Source of the DNA: Phoronis australis
Taxonomy: Eukaryota; Phoronida; Phoronidae
Direction: 5' to 3'
Assembly (NCBI GenBank): GCA_002633005.1
Contig: NMRA01000253.1
Coordinates: forward strand, 319,251 to 383,250
Length of the DNA stretch: 64,000 nucleotides
Under the pieces are notes generated by a model. That model did no database searches. It was given only the letters and a program-made list of their open reading frames with translations, and was not told the origin of the DNA. A program made the translations under genes and the position numbers. This document shows positions 1-10,767 of this stretch, piece by piece (within the stretch, counting starts at the first letter, position 1; each line of letters begins with the position of its first letter).

Positions 1-2
1 TT

Positions 3-137
3 ATCCGTGATCTGGTCAGCACTGGTTCTATTGACTTAAAGTATTGTTGCAGTGTACTAATGATAGTAGATATGTTGACCAAGCCATTGCCAAGAGAAGC
101 ATTCGAAAAACTCAGGGCCATGGCAGGAGTTAGTTAA
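3..137 (+). CDS. C-terminal end of Ty1/copia polyprotein (partial)
   Basis: The open frame runs from the window edge to TAA at 135-137. The 44 residues are the very end of the copia RNase H region: a basic/acidic stretch, then D-M-L-T-K-P-L-P-R and F-E-K-L-R, the conserved copia terminus (consensus D.LTK.L). The product would be the retrotransposon polyprotein (protease, integrase, reverse transcriptase, RNase H); everything upstream is outside the window. No stops or shifts are seen in what remains. The downstream LTR at 299-475 belongs to the same element. Family assignment rests on this short motif but is characteristic. Confidence 0.8.
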   Translation: MRDLVSTGSIDLKYCCSVLMIVDMLTKPLPREAFEKLRAMAGVS

Positions 138-174
138 ACATTAGTTTGCTATTTGCTCAACGGTTAACATAAGC

Positions 175-203
175 GAGGAGGAGTGTTAGCATTTATTAGT
201 TAA
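175..203 (+). repeat. Upstream copy of the polypurine tract/LTR-start motif
   Basis: GAGGAGGAGTGTTAGCATTT followed by ATTAGTT closely repeats the sequence at 290-322, where the purine tract GAGGAGGAG meets the LTR start TGTTGG. The copia element therefore has two polypurine-tract-like starts about 115 bases apart. Only the second is followed by sequence closing with a matching LTR terminus. Confidence 0.5.
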
Positions 204-298
204 CGTCTAGTGGATACTTTATCATACCTGCATTGAGGACTTTGAGAAACTCTTTTATTGGTTATGTTTGAACTTAAACACAAACAACTGAGGAGGAG

Positions 299-475
299 TG
301 TTGGAAATCATTTATTAGTTTACATGGAAGTTCCTTCTACATGTAGGTTGCATCGACCGCATTATTACGATTAGTTGTTTCGTTGTAGTTAGTCTCTTTT
401 GCTCAATAGATTAGGTCATTCTTACGATGTGTTGTGGTTTTATTTTTTCCAGTCAAAAAGTGATATATTTCAACA
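299..475 (+). repeat. 3' LTR of the copia element
   Basis: It starts TGTTGGAAAT directly after the polypurine tract AGGAGGAG and ends ATTTCAACA, a near-perfect inverted terminus with TG...CA ends. At about 177 bp it is short but within copia range. The 5' LTR lies outside the window, so the target-site duplication and LTR divergence cannot be read. Confidence 0.7.
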
Positions 476-1743
476 CTGCATTCATCAGATCAACAAGACA
501 AAAACTGCATTGCGTATTTTTTGTTTTAATGCAAATCGACAATTCTCGCCGTTTTTTCCGGACATTCGCTGAAATCCCGACTGGTGACGTTACTGTTTAT
601 ATATCCTTTTAAAAATATACGAAATTTGTTGTACGGGGTTTGCCTCAGCGGCAGAGGGTCAGGTCCCAACTACGGAGCAACACGGTTTGCAGTGAAAAGG
701 TAACTTTTAACTAATAGTGTTCCTTTAAGAGAAAATTTCGTTCGCGGTAGTGTGGCAAATGAGATGAAGTATTCACGTGACTGTAAATTGCTGTGGACAA
801 TTTTGGTTCACAAAATATATCTTCATTCTCAACAAGGATTTTAAAAATACATAGTTTGTGCATTATACTTTAGTAAATATTTAAAGAAATGCAACCTCTG
901 GAAACTAAAGTAGTAGATTCCTACAAGCAGTCAATATTACATGTACATGCAAAAATACATCCATTATTCTATCCACAAATTTACTTCCTGCATTCATAAA
1001 ATTACATCCACAAAGTTACTTACCCAGAAAGTACATCAACAGAACCTACATGCCCAAAATTACATGTGTACTTCCACAAAAAGTCAAATCAAATCCACAA
1101 AATTACATCTGCAATTCACCAAAAACTACGTTAGCAAAAATTACATCTATAAAATCTAACTTTTCCCGTCAAATACGTTACATGACATCATTGACAAGTA
1201 AAACTTTCTATGCTGATTTTTTTACAAAAACAAGAAAAAGCACGAGGCATAACTAAGCAGCTTTTACTACTTTCAGTACCGGACTAACCGTTACGTGACT
1301 CTTTATAGTGACTTTGTGTTAAGACAGCAGTCGGTCTGCACTATCCGGTCTATATATTGGCTCTACATACAGTGTACACTGTATTGCGTATCAAAATCAC
1401 AAAAGACAATTTGGCGACTTTTTAGCCGTCACGTACATGTATCATTTTCTTGACTCTGTGCAAATGTACTACTAGTCTGTTGGAATTAGTGCTGTAAGGA
1501 GAATGTCAACATTTCATGTTACTTTAAGATCTGAATTAATGACTTTTTGCAATTTTTCTTTAACCAATTGGGTACCATATTAATGTTGACGCCAAAGTTT
1601 GCATATAAACACAGTTCTGCAGAGACGCCTAGGCGTTTGTAAGCGGGGTAATAGACACCGACTGAAATGTTATGCTACGTCAAATTAAACAAGTTTCCTT
1701 GTATAAAATATTTCCAAGTCCTAATTGGCAACACGTTTTTAGA
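476..1743. other. Non-coding stretch with a degenerate minisatellite
   Basis: No credible gene. ORFs here are short and their composition follows the local repeat. Bases 945-1165 are a degenerate ~17-20 bp tandem motif around AAAATTACATCCACAAA, repeated about ten times with drift. The remainder is anonymous AT-rich DNA between the copia LTR and the 3' end of the LRR-Ig gene. Confidence 0.5.
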
Positions 1744-1749
1744 TTTATT
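1744..1749 (-). terminator. Candidate poly(A) signal of the LRR-Ig gene
   Basis: AATAAA on the minus strand about 145 bases after the receptor's stop codon, a normal 3' UTR distance. Confidence 0.45.
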
Positions 1750-1893
1750 GACAAATAGAAACTATTCATTAACAAAGGCCAAAGTGATTTTTGTAAGACA
1801 ACCCTATATTCCTTACCAACAAACTTTTAAACCATAGTATCTTTGGGAGTTTCCAAAACATACTAGTAAGGCTTGAAATTAACGCCAGAAGAC

Positions 1894-4698
1894 TTATACT
1901 CCAGTGTCTCCGAGTTTGCTTTGGTTTGTCGTGACAGAAATGGTAGAAGGTTCGGATTGGTCGTTGTATTTGCCCACGATCCTTATCGCCAAAATGACGC
2001 CTACAGCGTCTGCACAAGCCACAACAGCAGCGGCGCTAACTCCTGGTAGGTATCCCTCAATAGGTACGCCATTTTCATCAGTTTCGTTTTTCTCTCTTTC
2101 CTCGCTTTTCTTGGGGTCTTTTATCAACTTTACATTTGACGACCACCCCATGATGTTTTTAACCACACAGGTGTAATTCCCACCAATAAATTTATCTACC
2201 GGTATACTCGAGAGTCCGACTGTTTTAGATTCTGTAATATTCTGTCGAATAGAACAATTCACATCATTTCCTCCAGCGTCTTGGAGCACCATAACTGGAG
2301 ACGGATCTCCGTAAGATGTGCATTGGATTAGTACCCCAATGTCGTCATACATGACTTCAATTACCGGATAACTTGGCTTGCGACAAGTAAAAATGGGAGA
2401 CACAAACGATTCTATGGTTGGTTGAGTTTTAGTGGGAGAATTACATGTAGGGGTGTCATACTTGTTGTTTGGACCTTTGAGAAGTAGGCTCAACTGATAG
2501 ACCCATGCCTGCAATGGATACATGAAGCAGTTGCAGTGAAGTGGGTTGTTCGACACAAAGAGATTACGTAAGCGTTTTCCTCGGCTGATCAACTTCCGCA
2601 ATATATCGTGTGGCACAACTTTAATACTGTTATTGCGAACAGACAAAGTATTCAATTCCGTCAGGTGTTTCACGGCCCCTTCCTCAATTTCTGTAATGCC
2701 ACAGTTATCCAGTTCAAGGAATTCCAACGATGCAAGGTAACTAAACATATTGCGACTTATTATTCGGAGTCTATTTCCAGAAAGATCAAGTTCCCACAGA
2801 GAAGTCATATTGTCAAAGGCATCTTTATCTATACAGTCAATGTTTGCATACGACATGTTTAAGGTCTGAAGATCGAGCATTCCTGAAAGCATCTTGCTCT
2901 TTACAGAACCAAAATTGTTACCACTTAGGGTCAGATGCAAAACCTTGGTCATTTTGGCAGTGGCAAAATTTTTAATATTATTATCGTCCATATGAATTTC
3001 CATAACGTCTCGTGGCAAGGTGATGGCACTCACACGAATCATTCCATTTCCTTCTAAATGTAACCGTTTAAGTGACGTTAACTTATCAAAAGCACTTTCT
3101 TCAATCGAAATAATCTTGTTGAGTGCAAGATTTAATTTTATCAAAGATTCAAGTCCTTCAAGCGTGTGAGCAGATATGTGTTTTATGAGGTTTTTAGCAA
3201 GATCTAGGAATTTCAGCCGACGACAAAGTTTAAATGGTTGATCATTCAAATCAGATATATTGCTCCCCGATAGATCCAACTCAACAACGTCTCCAAAATT
3301 ACCAATAAATGTGTGCGAAACGGAAAGCTGCCCAAAATCTCCCTGCAGCTCGAATGCTTTAATGTTTGTGAGAAGTGACGCGTTTAACGTAACGTTGATA
3401 TTAGTGACGGATATACGTATTGCGGTAAACTTAAACGGAGAGACTATTTGCATCTCGCCAACTGGATTTCCTCTCATTTCCAACAACATTGGACTTTTGG
3501 GACCATCAAAATCGCAAGAGGTTATTGCTGAAATTTTATTCCCTCTGAGGTGAAGAAATCGCAAACTTGCTAAATCATCAAAAGGTCGATCTCCAAGGGA
3601 ATGTATGTCGTTGAAGCTTAGAATCAAGGTGTCCAATTTAATTAGACCACGAAACATTCCACGCGTCAAAATTGTAATTCGGTTATTTCCCAGAAATAAC
3701 TCTCGAAGATTTCTCATGTGAAAAAACGACTTTTCTTCTATTTTCGCTATCCTGTTCCCTGTTAGGTACAGAGTTTTAATTGATTGCAGACATGAAAACG
3801 TGTTTTTATTAACCAGTGGAAGCCAGTTTCCTGACAGCACAAGCTTTTCAACTAAGGAATAGGAACAAAGTGATCCATTTTCAATTTTTGAAATATTGTT
3901 GAAAGACATGTCAATAGAGATACCGTAATTCGAAAGAACATATGAGTCTTCAACTACCTGTAAAAGATTATGCCGTAAATCTACAAATTGTAACGCAGGT
4001 AGCACTAATTGATCAACCTCGCTAACTGAATTGTTTCTCAACATTAGCAACCTCAAATTTTCCAGTCCTTTAAATACATTGTTGTCCACCCTGGCCAAGT
4101 TGTTGTTCTGGAGTGCAAGACGTGTTAACTTTTTCAGCCCGTCAAATGTTCCATTTCCGATCCTAGAAACATTGTTGTCTGCGATGCGCAATACTTCAAG
4201 ATTGCTCAAGCTATGTCCAAAGGAATTAACATCCAACGAAGTGACAGAGTTATCAGTTAAAAGCAATACTCTTAAGGACGGCGTTTCTTTAAAAATGTTG
4301 TGGAAAAGAAATGACAAACGATTACCGGTGAGATCCAGAGTTAGTAAGTTGAACAAACCACTTAACGTTTGGCTTGTCAACGTGTGTATTTCATTATAGC
4401 TAAAATCCAATTTTTCGAGTTTGGTTAAAGACGAAAGAAGTCTGTCTGAGACATTAGACACGCGGTTGTGTCCCAGGTAAAGGTACTGCACTTGAGATAA
4501 ATGAGTCAGCGCGTTTCGCTCAATCTTGCGGATGCCACATCTCCGGAAGTTCACAGTAGAGGTGTCGTTGAAATGTAACGTTTTCTCCTTGGACAACACT
4601 TTGTTTTTCCATTGCAAGCAGATAGCGCAAGAGAAATTCCACCAACTTGAACTGCAGAGCGCCAACAAAATTAATACACGTCCACTTGCCGCAGCCAT
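1894..4698 (-). CDS. Leucine-rich repeat and Ig domain single-pass receptor
   Basis: A 934-residue intronless ORF. I start at ATG 4698 because the frame further upstream opens only at a TTG, and this ATG begins an obvious signal peptide (residues 1-25, core V-L-I-L-L-A-L-C). In order: a cysteine-containing LRR N-cap (~26-60); about 26-28 LRRs of the L..L.L..N.(I/L) type (~65-715), weakest around 405-460; a LRR C-cap beginning N-P-L-H-C-N-C (~718-776); one Ig-like domain (~777-859, Cys in L-I-Q-C and G-N-Y-T-C); a charged linker; one membrane helix (~884-905) containing an Asp; and a ~29-residue tail ending D-T-G-V, a class I PDZ-ligand form. There is no TIR domain. LRIG, LINGO and AMIGO proteins share the LRR-Ig-TM plan but have fewer LRRs and, in LRIG, three Ig domains, so this is a lineage LRR-Ig protein rather than an orthologue I can name. 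Likely role by architecture: cell-surface recognition or adhesion. ORF integrity over 2.8 kb argues for function. Confidence 0.9.
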   Translation of the reverse strand: MAAASGRVLILLALCSSSWWNFSCAICLQWKNKVLSKEKTLHFNDTSTVNFRRCGIRKIERNALTHLSQVQYLYLGHNRVSNVSDRLLSSLTKLEKLDFSYNEIHTLTSQTLSGLFNLLTLDLTGNRLSFLFHNIFKETPSLRVLLLTDNSVTSLDVNSFGHSLSNLEVLRIADNNVSRIGNGTFDGLKKLTRLALQNNNLARVDNNVFKGLENLRLLMLRNNSVSEVDQLVLPALQFVDLRHNLLQVVEDSYVLSNYGISIDMSFNNISKIENGSLCSYSLVEKLVLSGNWLPLVNKNTFSCLQSIKTLYLTGNRIAKIEEKSFFHMRNLRELFLGNNRITILTRGMFRGLIKLDTLILSFNDIHSLGDRPFDDLASLRFLHLRGNKISAITSCDFDGPKSPMLLEMRGNPVGEMQIVSPFKFTAIRISVTNINVTLNASLLTNIKAFELQGDFGQLSVSHTFIGNFGDVVELDLSGSNISDLNDQPFKLCRRLKFLDLAKNLIKHISAHTLEGLESLIKLNLALNKIISIEESAFDKLTSLKRLHLEGNGMIRVSAITLPRDVMEIHMDDNNIKNFATAKMTKVLHLTLSGNNFGSVKSKMLSGMLDLQTLNMSYANIDCIDKDAFDNMTSLWELDLSGNRLRIISRNMFSYLASLEFLELDNCGITEIEEGAVKHLTELNTLSVRNNSIKVVPHDILRKLISRGKRLRNLFVSNNPLHCNCFMYPLQAWVYQLSLLLKGPNNKYDTPTCNSPTKTQPTIESFVSPIFTCRKPSYPVIEVMYDDIGVLIQCTSYGDPSPVMVLQDAGGNDVNCSIRQNITESKTVGLSSIPVDKFIGGNYTCVVKNIMGWSSNVKLIKDPKKSEEREKNETDENGVPIEGYLPGVSAAAVVACADAVGVILAIRIVGKYNDQSEPSTISVTTNQSKLGDTGV

Positions 4699-6479
4699 TG
4701 TAAGTAAACTGAGGCGTGCCAACTACTAATGTATATCAGCGTTTTGGTTAGGCAGCGCCACCTTTCGGTTAGTAATCTATTGGCTGTTACAGCAGTAATG
4801 GTTATCGACTAAGTAGTGGAAAGAGATCATGTTATTCATGTTTTTGAACCACAATATAACCAAGCTGACGCCGGAATTCTACTTTATTATCTCATAGTTA
4901 ATCAGTCATTTTGTTGTTTCACATCCAGACTGTTATCATTCGTTGCAAATAATTCAGTTCACTGAAATGCCCAAGGGTTACTATTTGATTATATTGCTCT
5001 TAGTTGCAATTCAAGTCGTCAGAAAGCAAAAATGACATATTCGATCGTGGGCACATGCATTATAATGCTTCATTTTTGTTGACATCCTGTCACGATGCAT
5101 GTTGTCGGCGACTGTAGCTTGTCCAGGCAGAACTTTTTGCAAAGCGAACATTTGATGCAAGGCACTGAATGTATCAACCGTGTACTTGTTATTCAAAGTT
5201 TGTGAATAGGGTTCTTTCAGCGTGCTGCGGGTAGCTGCAGCGCAAAGCGTTTTTGGGTAAAGCAAAAATTCCGTAGATCATGTTAAATGTATGGAGGTTG
5301 CAAGCTATTGTTTAACTTGCGAGATCCATTCAACGGGACTACGTGTGTGCATGTAGCATGGCTGTCACTTATTGGACGGTACATGTACCATTGTTTTCCT
5401 TTCCTGGGTCTTAGTTGGATATAACAAAAAAGTCGCACTGATATCGTACTCGGTCGCAAATCAGCCGGTTACCGATAAATGGTAACCGTTATCTTTATTG
5501 TGGTGAAAAAATAAAGAATGGATACGTCTATCAACCGACGAGTTTGCGACCAATTTCCCGGAAAATGCAACACTCCTCAGCGAACACGGGTATCTCGGAC
5601 AAAAGTTTGTCCAGCAAGTTAGTCATCTCGGGGTTGCATACCCAACCATGCCTGCTTTTACCCGCTCAAGGGCATGCTTCTTCGCTCGCTCACTTACATT
5701 TTGTGTACAAGTGGTTCTCCTGCACATTATTCCAATTCTGTCGACACCACTTTCTCATTCTGCGCCGTGTGGTCTTAGGCATGTATAATATAATTCTAAT
5801 GCAAAATGTTCTTGAGCGTCCGTTCTTTCTATTCGTTATCCACGAAAGTTTTAAGAGTCACTGCATGAGAAAGTGAGGCAGATGAGGGGGCATAACGTGT
5901 CACAAATTTTTTGACGTATAATTTTATTGGCTCTTAGGTGGAACGGTCAACACCAAATAAACAGTCTCATTTAATTGCGTCACAGAAAAAATGTCCCCCT
6001 AGGAATTTTGGCTCGTCTCTGCCTTCGGAAACCACAAGTTAACTGTAGCTTTTACTACCGAAGATCGGCTGGGAGCGATATAGTTGCCCTATGTTACGAT
6101 TTGTGTTCGCTACACATCTTGTCATTCGCAACACATGGCGCACCATTCAGTCGCAAAAAGAAATCTATGAGTGAACAACGAATATGTTTTTCAATAACAC
6201 AGGGTTTCAGGCCAACATTTAGTGGTTTAACTAAGAATTCAACTTCTGAAAATCCTACATTTTTGACAAACTGTTCAATGCATGGAGAAGTTGTAGTCAC
6301 GATTGCTTCATCTTTTTTTCACCACCTCAAATGGACTTCCAAAAAAAAAAACGTGCAACACATTGCATACACTAATTTAATGTCTATCACATTTACTTGC
6401 TCAAGTAGATATCTGAATTTTATGGATTTATGAAAATAAGAAAGAGAAATAAATATCTCTCTGCCTGTTGTATGTAGAG
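4699..6479. other. No gene recognised
   Basis: This is upstream of the receptor gene and would hold its promoter, but no clear TATA box or initiator was picked out. Open frames up to about 150 codons have no signal peptide, no motif and no codon pattern I recognise. Confidence 0.4.
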
Positions 6480-7046
6480 ATGTATCAATTGCTTGGCTCC
6501 AGCATATCTCAGCAGTAAATTCAATAGCAGCCAGGCTGTATATTCTACACGTTCTTCTGTTGCTGGCAATGTTTATTCTAAAAAATTAAAACCGAGACGG
6601 GCAAGAGACCTTTTATCTATGCAGCTGCTATAATATGGAATTCTTTAAGCCCAGAAATTAAACGGTCCAATTCAATTACTACCTTTAAAGTAAATATTAA
6701 AAAGTGGCTGTAATTTACTTGACCTTTTATACCCTGCCTGTCTTAATCGTGTCATTTTTCAGTGTCGTAAATACTCTCACTGTCTAGAATCATCTCTTAA
6801 TTTATTTCATCTGTCTTAGTTAAATTTTTACCATTATTTGTCATTTAGTTATTTTCTTAATTCTTAACCTGTTTTTATTGTATCTTTGTTTCGTATATTT
6901 CATTGTTGTTTTATAACTTCATTGTATTATATTACTGATTTTCTTGTTGAGGGCCCTCTTGGAAAGCAGTGCTATCACTGAAGAGGCCACCCTCATTTTA
7001 AATATCACAATAATAAATAAATAAATAAGTAAATAAATAAATAAAA
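6480..7046 (+). mobile_element. 3' end of a CR1/L2-like LINE with (AATA)n tail
   Basis: The frame 6591-6713 ends in TAA and encodes a stretch with A-A-A-I-I-W-N-S-L-S followed by T-F-K-V-N-I-K-K-W-L. The W-N-S-L-P/S motif plus a basic end is the usual C-terminus of CR1/L2/Rex-type reverse transcriptase proteins. The 3' UTR ends with a hairpin-like GAGGGCCCTCTTGG...AAGAGGCCACCCTC and then tandem AATAAATA from about 7009 to 7046. A stop lies just upstream of 6591, so the copy is 5'-truncated or decayed. The left limit is approximate. Confidence 0.65.
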
Positions 7047-8460
7047 ATTTGATCAGATATAAAGCACTGCCAGATGTGATATTTCTAAACGGGATGCTTA
7101 TTGTTGTGACCTTCTTAGGCGATGACGTCTTATTTAGCTATTTCCGAGTGCAGTGTATTTCGGAGAAAAGGTAAACCTGCCCCCTTCGATCCATATAGTA
7201 AACGTTTGAGAGAGGACCTTGGACTGAATATTTTGCAATAATGCATGCATATGCCACAGATGACCTTTTAAAAAATCTGTAATAGATACATAGTGAGCCA
7301 CACTGTGCACATTTAAGGAATCGTGTTTCGACCAAACACAAAGGCTGAATTGCAATGAAGGACTCGTCACCTTGTAAGCACCTTTTCAAGTTTTTTAATA
7401 ACTAACAGACTGATTCCATTCAAGGCCAAGTGATGTCACACTCTTGACGCCAAGATCAAGTGCTACGACACGTTTATGCTTTTTGCTTAGACCGTGACTC
7501 ATTCCATCAAGGGATTATTGGATACATGTACAAGTGACCCAAGTTTGCTGTGACCATTATCAGTGTTCATCAATTGTCCATTTTGTGAATATTGACCACC
7601 CCTTACTTCAGTCGTTTGTGGCTCACATATGCCTGTAGGATTTTGTGCATGTGGGTCGAGTTCTGCAAGGCTTCAAAACAGACGAAGCTCGCTTAGTGGG
7701 AAATCAAATTCATTATCCGATTCTGCAAGTACTTGAGTGTGGTTCCCATATTCACTTTTCTCTCTGCCTGCATAATAATTGTACAGTTCTCACTCAAAAT
7801 CATCTCCTTCTTCTGATCTGTTGTCTTCTGCCATTAAAACTGATTGTCCTGATTGTCCTGTGACGAAACAACTTCCACCGTTTGGCGGGAAACTTCAAAA
7901 TAAGTAATTATCTTTTTCAAAAAAAAGCGCACCTGTTTGGCAAAAAAGTGCGTATTAATTTAGATTTTATTGTATTCATTTCATACAAGCTAGATGAAGG
8001 CTCCAAAAGTAAGAGAATGATTGTTGGGATCTCTTTAAAACTATTATGCCAAGACCGATATTTTTCAATTTTATTCGAAATGACCAGTTCTCGCCGTTGT
8101 GTGTAAACCATTTCAGGTACTAAAAGACTGACTACGTCAGAAAAAACGTCAAACCCGCAAATATGGTCAAAGCCGATAATATATGAAACTGACATCGGAC
8201 TCTGATTTGACAAAACCTATGTGGATAATAAGCAGAATTGTGGGCACGAGCTGGCACAATAACATCTATTGAAGAAGGGCATAAAACGGAATTTCTTCTG
8301 ACCAATCATCCTATCGTGTGCTGGGGCACTTCCCTCATGGAAGAAGTTCGGGGCACATAACTCTTAGATTTAATTTGACTGCATCGGTAACGTTAAAGAG
8401 GTACAGCGACCAACTAATGCCTTGTGCACTTCCAGTGTAACACCCTCGCAGGCGTTGGAG
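7047..8460. other. No gene recognised
   Basis: Anonymous sequence between two LINE insertions. The small ORFs (7134-7389, 7645-7863, 7917-8213) have no family features. Confidence 0.4.
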
Positions 8461-9893
8461 CAACTGTTATTTATTTATTTATTTATTTATTATAGTGACA
8501 TAAGTTACCAGTAAATACAATATCAAAGGCAGATTATTCACCACACCCCCCAGCCTCAATGGGCTTACTCAGTCACCTAATAATAATTAAATCATTACAT
8601 AACAAATTGCACAAGCTCAAATATGACCACTTCAGACTAGTTTATAAACAAACAATTACTTCTAACCTGCAAAGCGTCTTGAATGAATTTCGCTAGACCT
8701 TTCAAGTTATTTTGGAATATTTGAGGTAGGGCTGAACGCCGTAAAAAACATGGTCGAATGTGAGTATATTTTTCACAATCAAAAATGAAATGAACTTCAT
8801 CTTCAATTCCTTTTTTACAAATACGACAAATCCGTGCATTCACAGGGATTCCGAAGTACCGCCCCACCTCAACCTCTAATGGTAGAATACCTGCTCTCAA
8901 TCGAGCTATGACGGACCTCTGAGACACCGGCAGACGCAAATACTCTTCTACACAATAGTCATTCTTAATAGATCTATATAAGTACAGTTTTGGTTTCTCA
9001 GTGATTATTTTTAACCAATTTAACTCTTCTAACTGGAACCTGAATGTTCTGAAGTTTTCGAGAGACACAACTTGTTTGTTCCTGAAATTTTCTAAAAAGT
9101 CGCACTTCTCCATAATTTTAAATATTGAACTTGACCAGTTGCAGTTCCGATGTTTAAGGTCCCATAAAAAGACTTTTTTTGCAATTCTGCTTTCATCCAT
9201 TAGAACTAAACGATTCCAGAGCCGTAGCATATTTTCCTGTTGTTTGTAGTGTGAATTTGGCCAACCCGAGTCGCCATAAAGTACTGCATTGGCAGCATAC
9301 TTGTGGACCCCTAAAAATATACGTAGAGCTCTCGTTCTGATCATTTCACATTTGGAGTATTGAGAGTATCCCCAAATTCCAGATCCATATTCTAGAATTG
9401 AAGCTACGGACATTTCAAAACATTTACTGTAACTGTTGAAACCCATGTTACCAATATGTTTGTACTTGCTTACCAGAGCTCCCAACGCTCTGAACGCGGA
9501 GTCTGCCAGTACATGTACATCAGCTGTCAAACTGAAATCCATAAACTCATTCAGAGTTACACCCAAGTACATTTACTTATAACATTCTTTTAAATTCACA
9601 ATGCGATCGCTCAAAATGAATTCAAAACTCGTTCTTACATGTCCCCTCTTGCGAAAATGAACCACATCAGTCTTGGAAAAGTTTACAGACATTTGCCAAC
9701 TTGCACACCAATTACTCAATACGTTCAGTAAATCCTGTAAATAGGCTTCATTTCCAGAAAAAATCACAATGTCATCTGCATACAACAGACATGATAAATT
9801 ACATCCATCAAAATTGATACCTTTGCTACAACTGTTCAAATCATTAATCAAATCATTTATGAAAATTGAAAACAATGTAGGCGACAACTGTTA
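8461..9893 (-). mobile_element. 5'-truncated LINE insertion with target-site duplication
   Basis: On the minus strand the element starts abruptly inside the reverse transcriptase near 9884 and ends in an (AAAT)n-type tail at 8470-8494. The same 9 bases, CAACTGTTA on the plus strand, occur at 8461-8469 and 9885-9893, immediately outside both ends. This is the signature of target-primed reverse transcription with 5' truncation. One or two bases at the 5' junction are shared between element and duplication, so limits are exact only to that extent. Confidence 0.85.
8637..9884 (-). pseudogene. LINE reverse transcriptase, C-terminal half, one in-frame stop
   Basis: The frame opens with the conserved L-S-P-T-L-F-S-I-F-I-N-D-L and the catalytic Y-A-D-D (L-L-Y-A-D-D-I-V-I-F-S), continues through the palm/thumb, then the maturase-like C-terminal half with C-R-I-C...H-F-I-F-D-C, a zinc-knuckle-like pattern common at LINE ends. 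The two open segments (9887-9573 and 9572-8637) are in the same phase. They are separated only by a TAA at the point where Y-K-Y-L-G-V would be expected; a six-base insertion TAAATG explains this. Otherwise the frame is open over about 415 codons, so the copy is young. No endonuclease is present because of the truncation. Confidence 0.85.
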
Positions 9894-10176
9894 ATAACAC
9901 TACGAAGACGTCTGGGCAACCAGAGCTGAGAGGCTTGATGTATCAGCAAGTGAGCCCCTGATGGTTAATTTATTTGTCGCTTGAGGCGCTAATCGTACCG
10001 TGCGATGCAGGAGACATAGCCAGGAGGCAGGACCGGTTTTGGGAAGAAAGGAATCACCAAAATAAAATCTTCATCTTTCCCCAAAGAAATATGTTTTACA
10101 ATTGGAAAACCATGGGAATTCCTCTCAAGTGAAGCTAGAAATAGAAATACAACATGTCGCGGTGTTCTCACGCGGA

Positions 10177-10767
10177 TGTGTCGGTGCAGGCTTTTACGAG
10201 CGGTGCAAATATTGTACCTTTCAGTGAACACTGGCTCGAATTAACCACTTTTTATCTCGACCGCACATTATCAGGTCTACTCGAACAAAACATCCGACGT
10301 ATTTCTGGTCGATGCTCCAGCCAGTGCTGCGAAGCGTAGACTTGTGATGAAGTTGTGAGACACCCCAAAACCTCTAAAGCGAGCTCTCTATTGACTTTCG
10401 CTATAACTACTGATTCTCTTCACTGCTACTCAGCTGTAACTATATTGTAATTCACTCAAGTACATGTACATGTACGTGACCTATGCGTGAGAATTTATGG
10501 TAACTTAAAGAATTATGGAACTTTGCACATTCTAGAACTTTCCCGAATAGAGACGGTCTTTCTGAATACCTGTATTTGCCACTACATGTAGAATGCTCTA
10601 GGGTATTAATCACAGTCTAGAATCTTCTACGATGCTACCTACTGTACTATTGTAAACAAAGTGTATCATCACTGTCCTGACTCAATAGGTCATGTAAATC
10701 AAGGTCTAACTGCTAGAATACAAAGAGAACACTACAATAAAATACATGTAACTATATTCCTGTCACA
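10177..10767 (-). repeat. Solo gypsy-type LTR, inverted and diverged
   Basis: The reverse complement aligns along its whole length with the LTR at 21142-21798. Shared blocks include ATCAACAGTTA-like, GCAGTGAAGAGAATCAG and GTCAATAGAGA segments, AACAAAACRTCCGACGTAT, and a terminus resembling TGACAG-GAATATAG near 10767. Identity is clearly lower than between the two LTRs at 19410 and 21142. No matching internal sequence and no clear target duplication are present, which fits an old solo LTR. Confidence 0.65.

Noticed and set aside
639-690. tRNA-like reading of GTTTGCCTCAGCGGCAGAGGGTC
   Set aside because: No B box and no cloverleaf pairing.
941-1256. Overlapping plus-strand ORFs rich in Lys/Thr/Tyr
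   Set aside because: Their residues follow the ~17-20 bp minisatellite.
5544-6433. ORFs of 110 and 152 codons
   Set aside because: No conserved motif, start context or splice signals; length is within chance for this much sequence.
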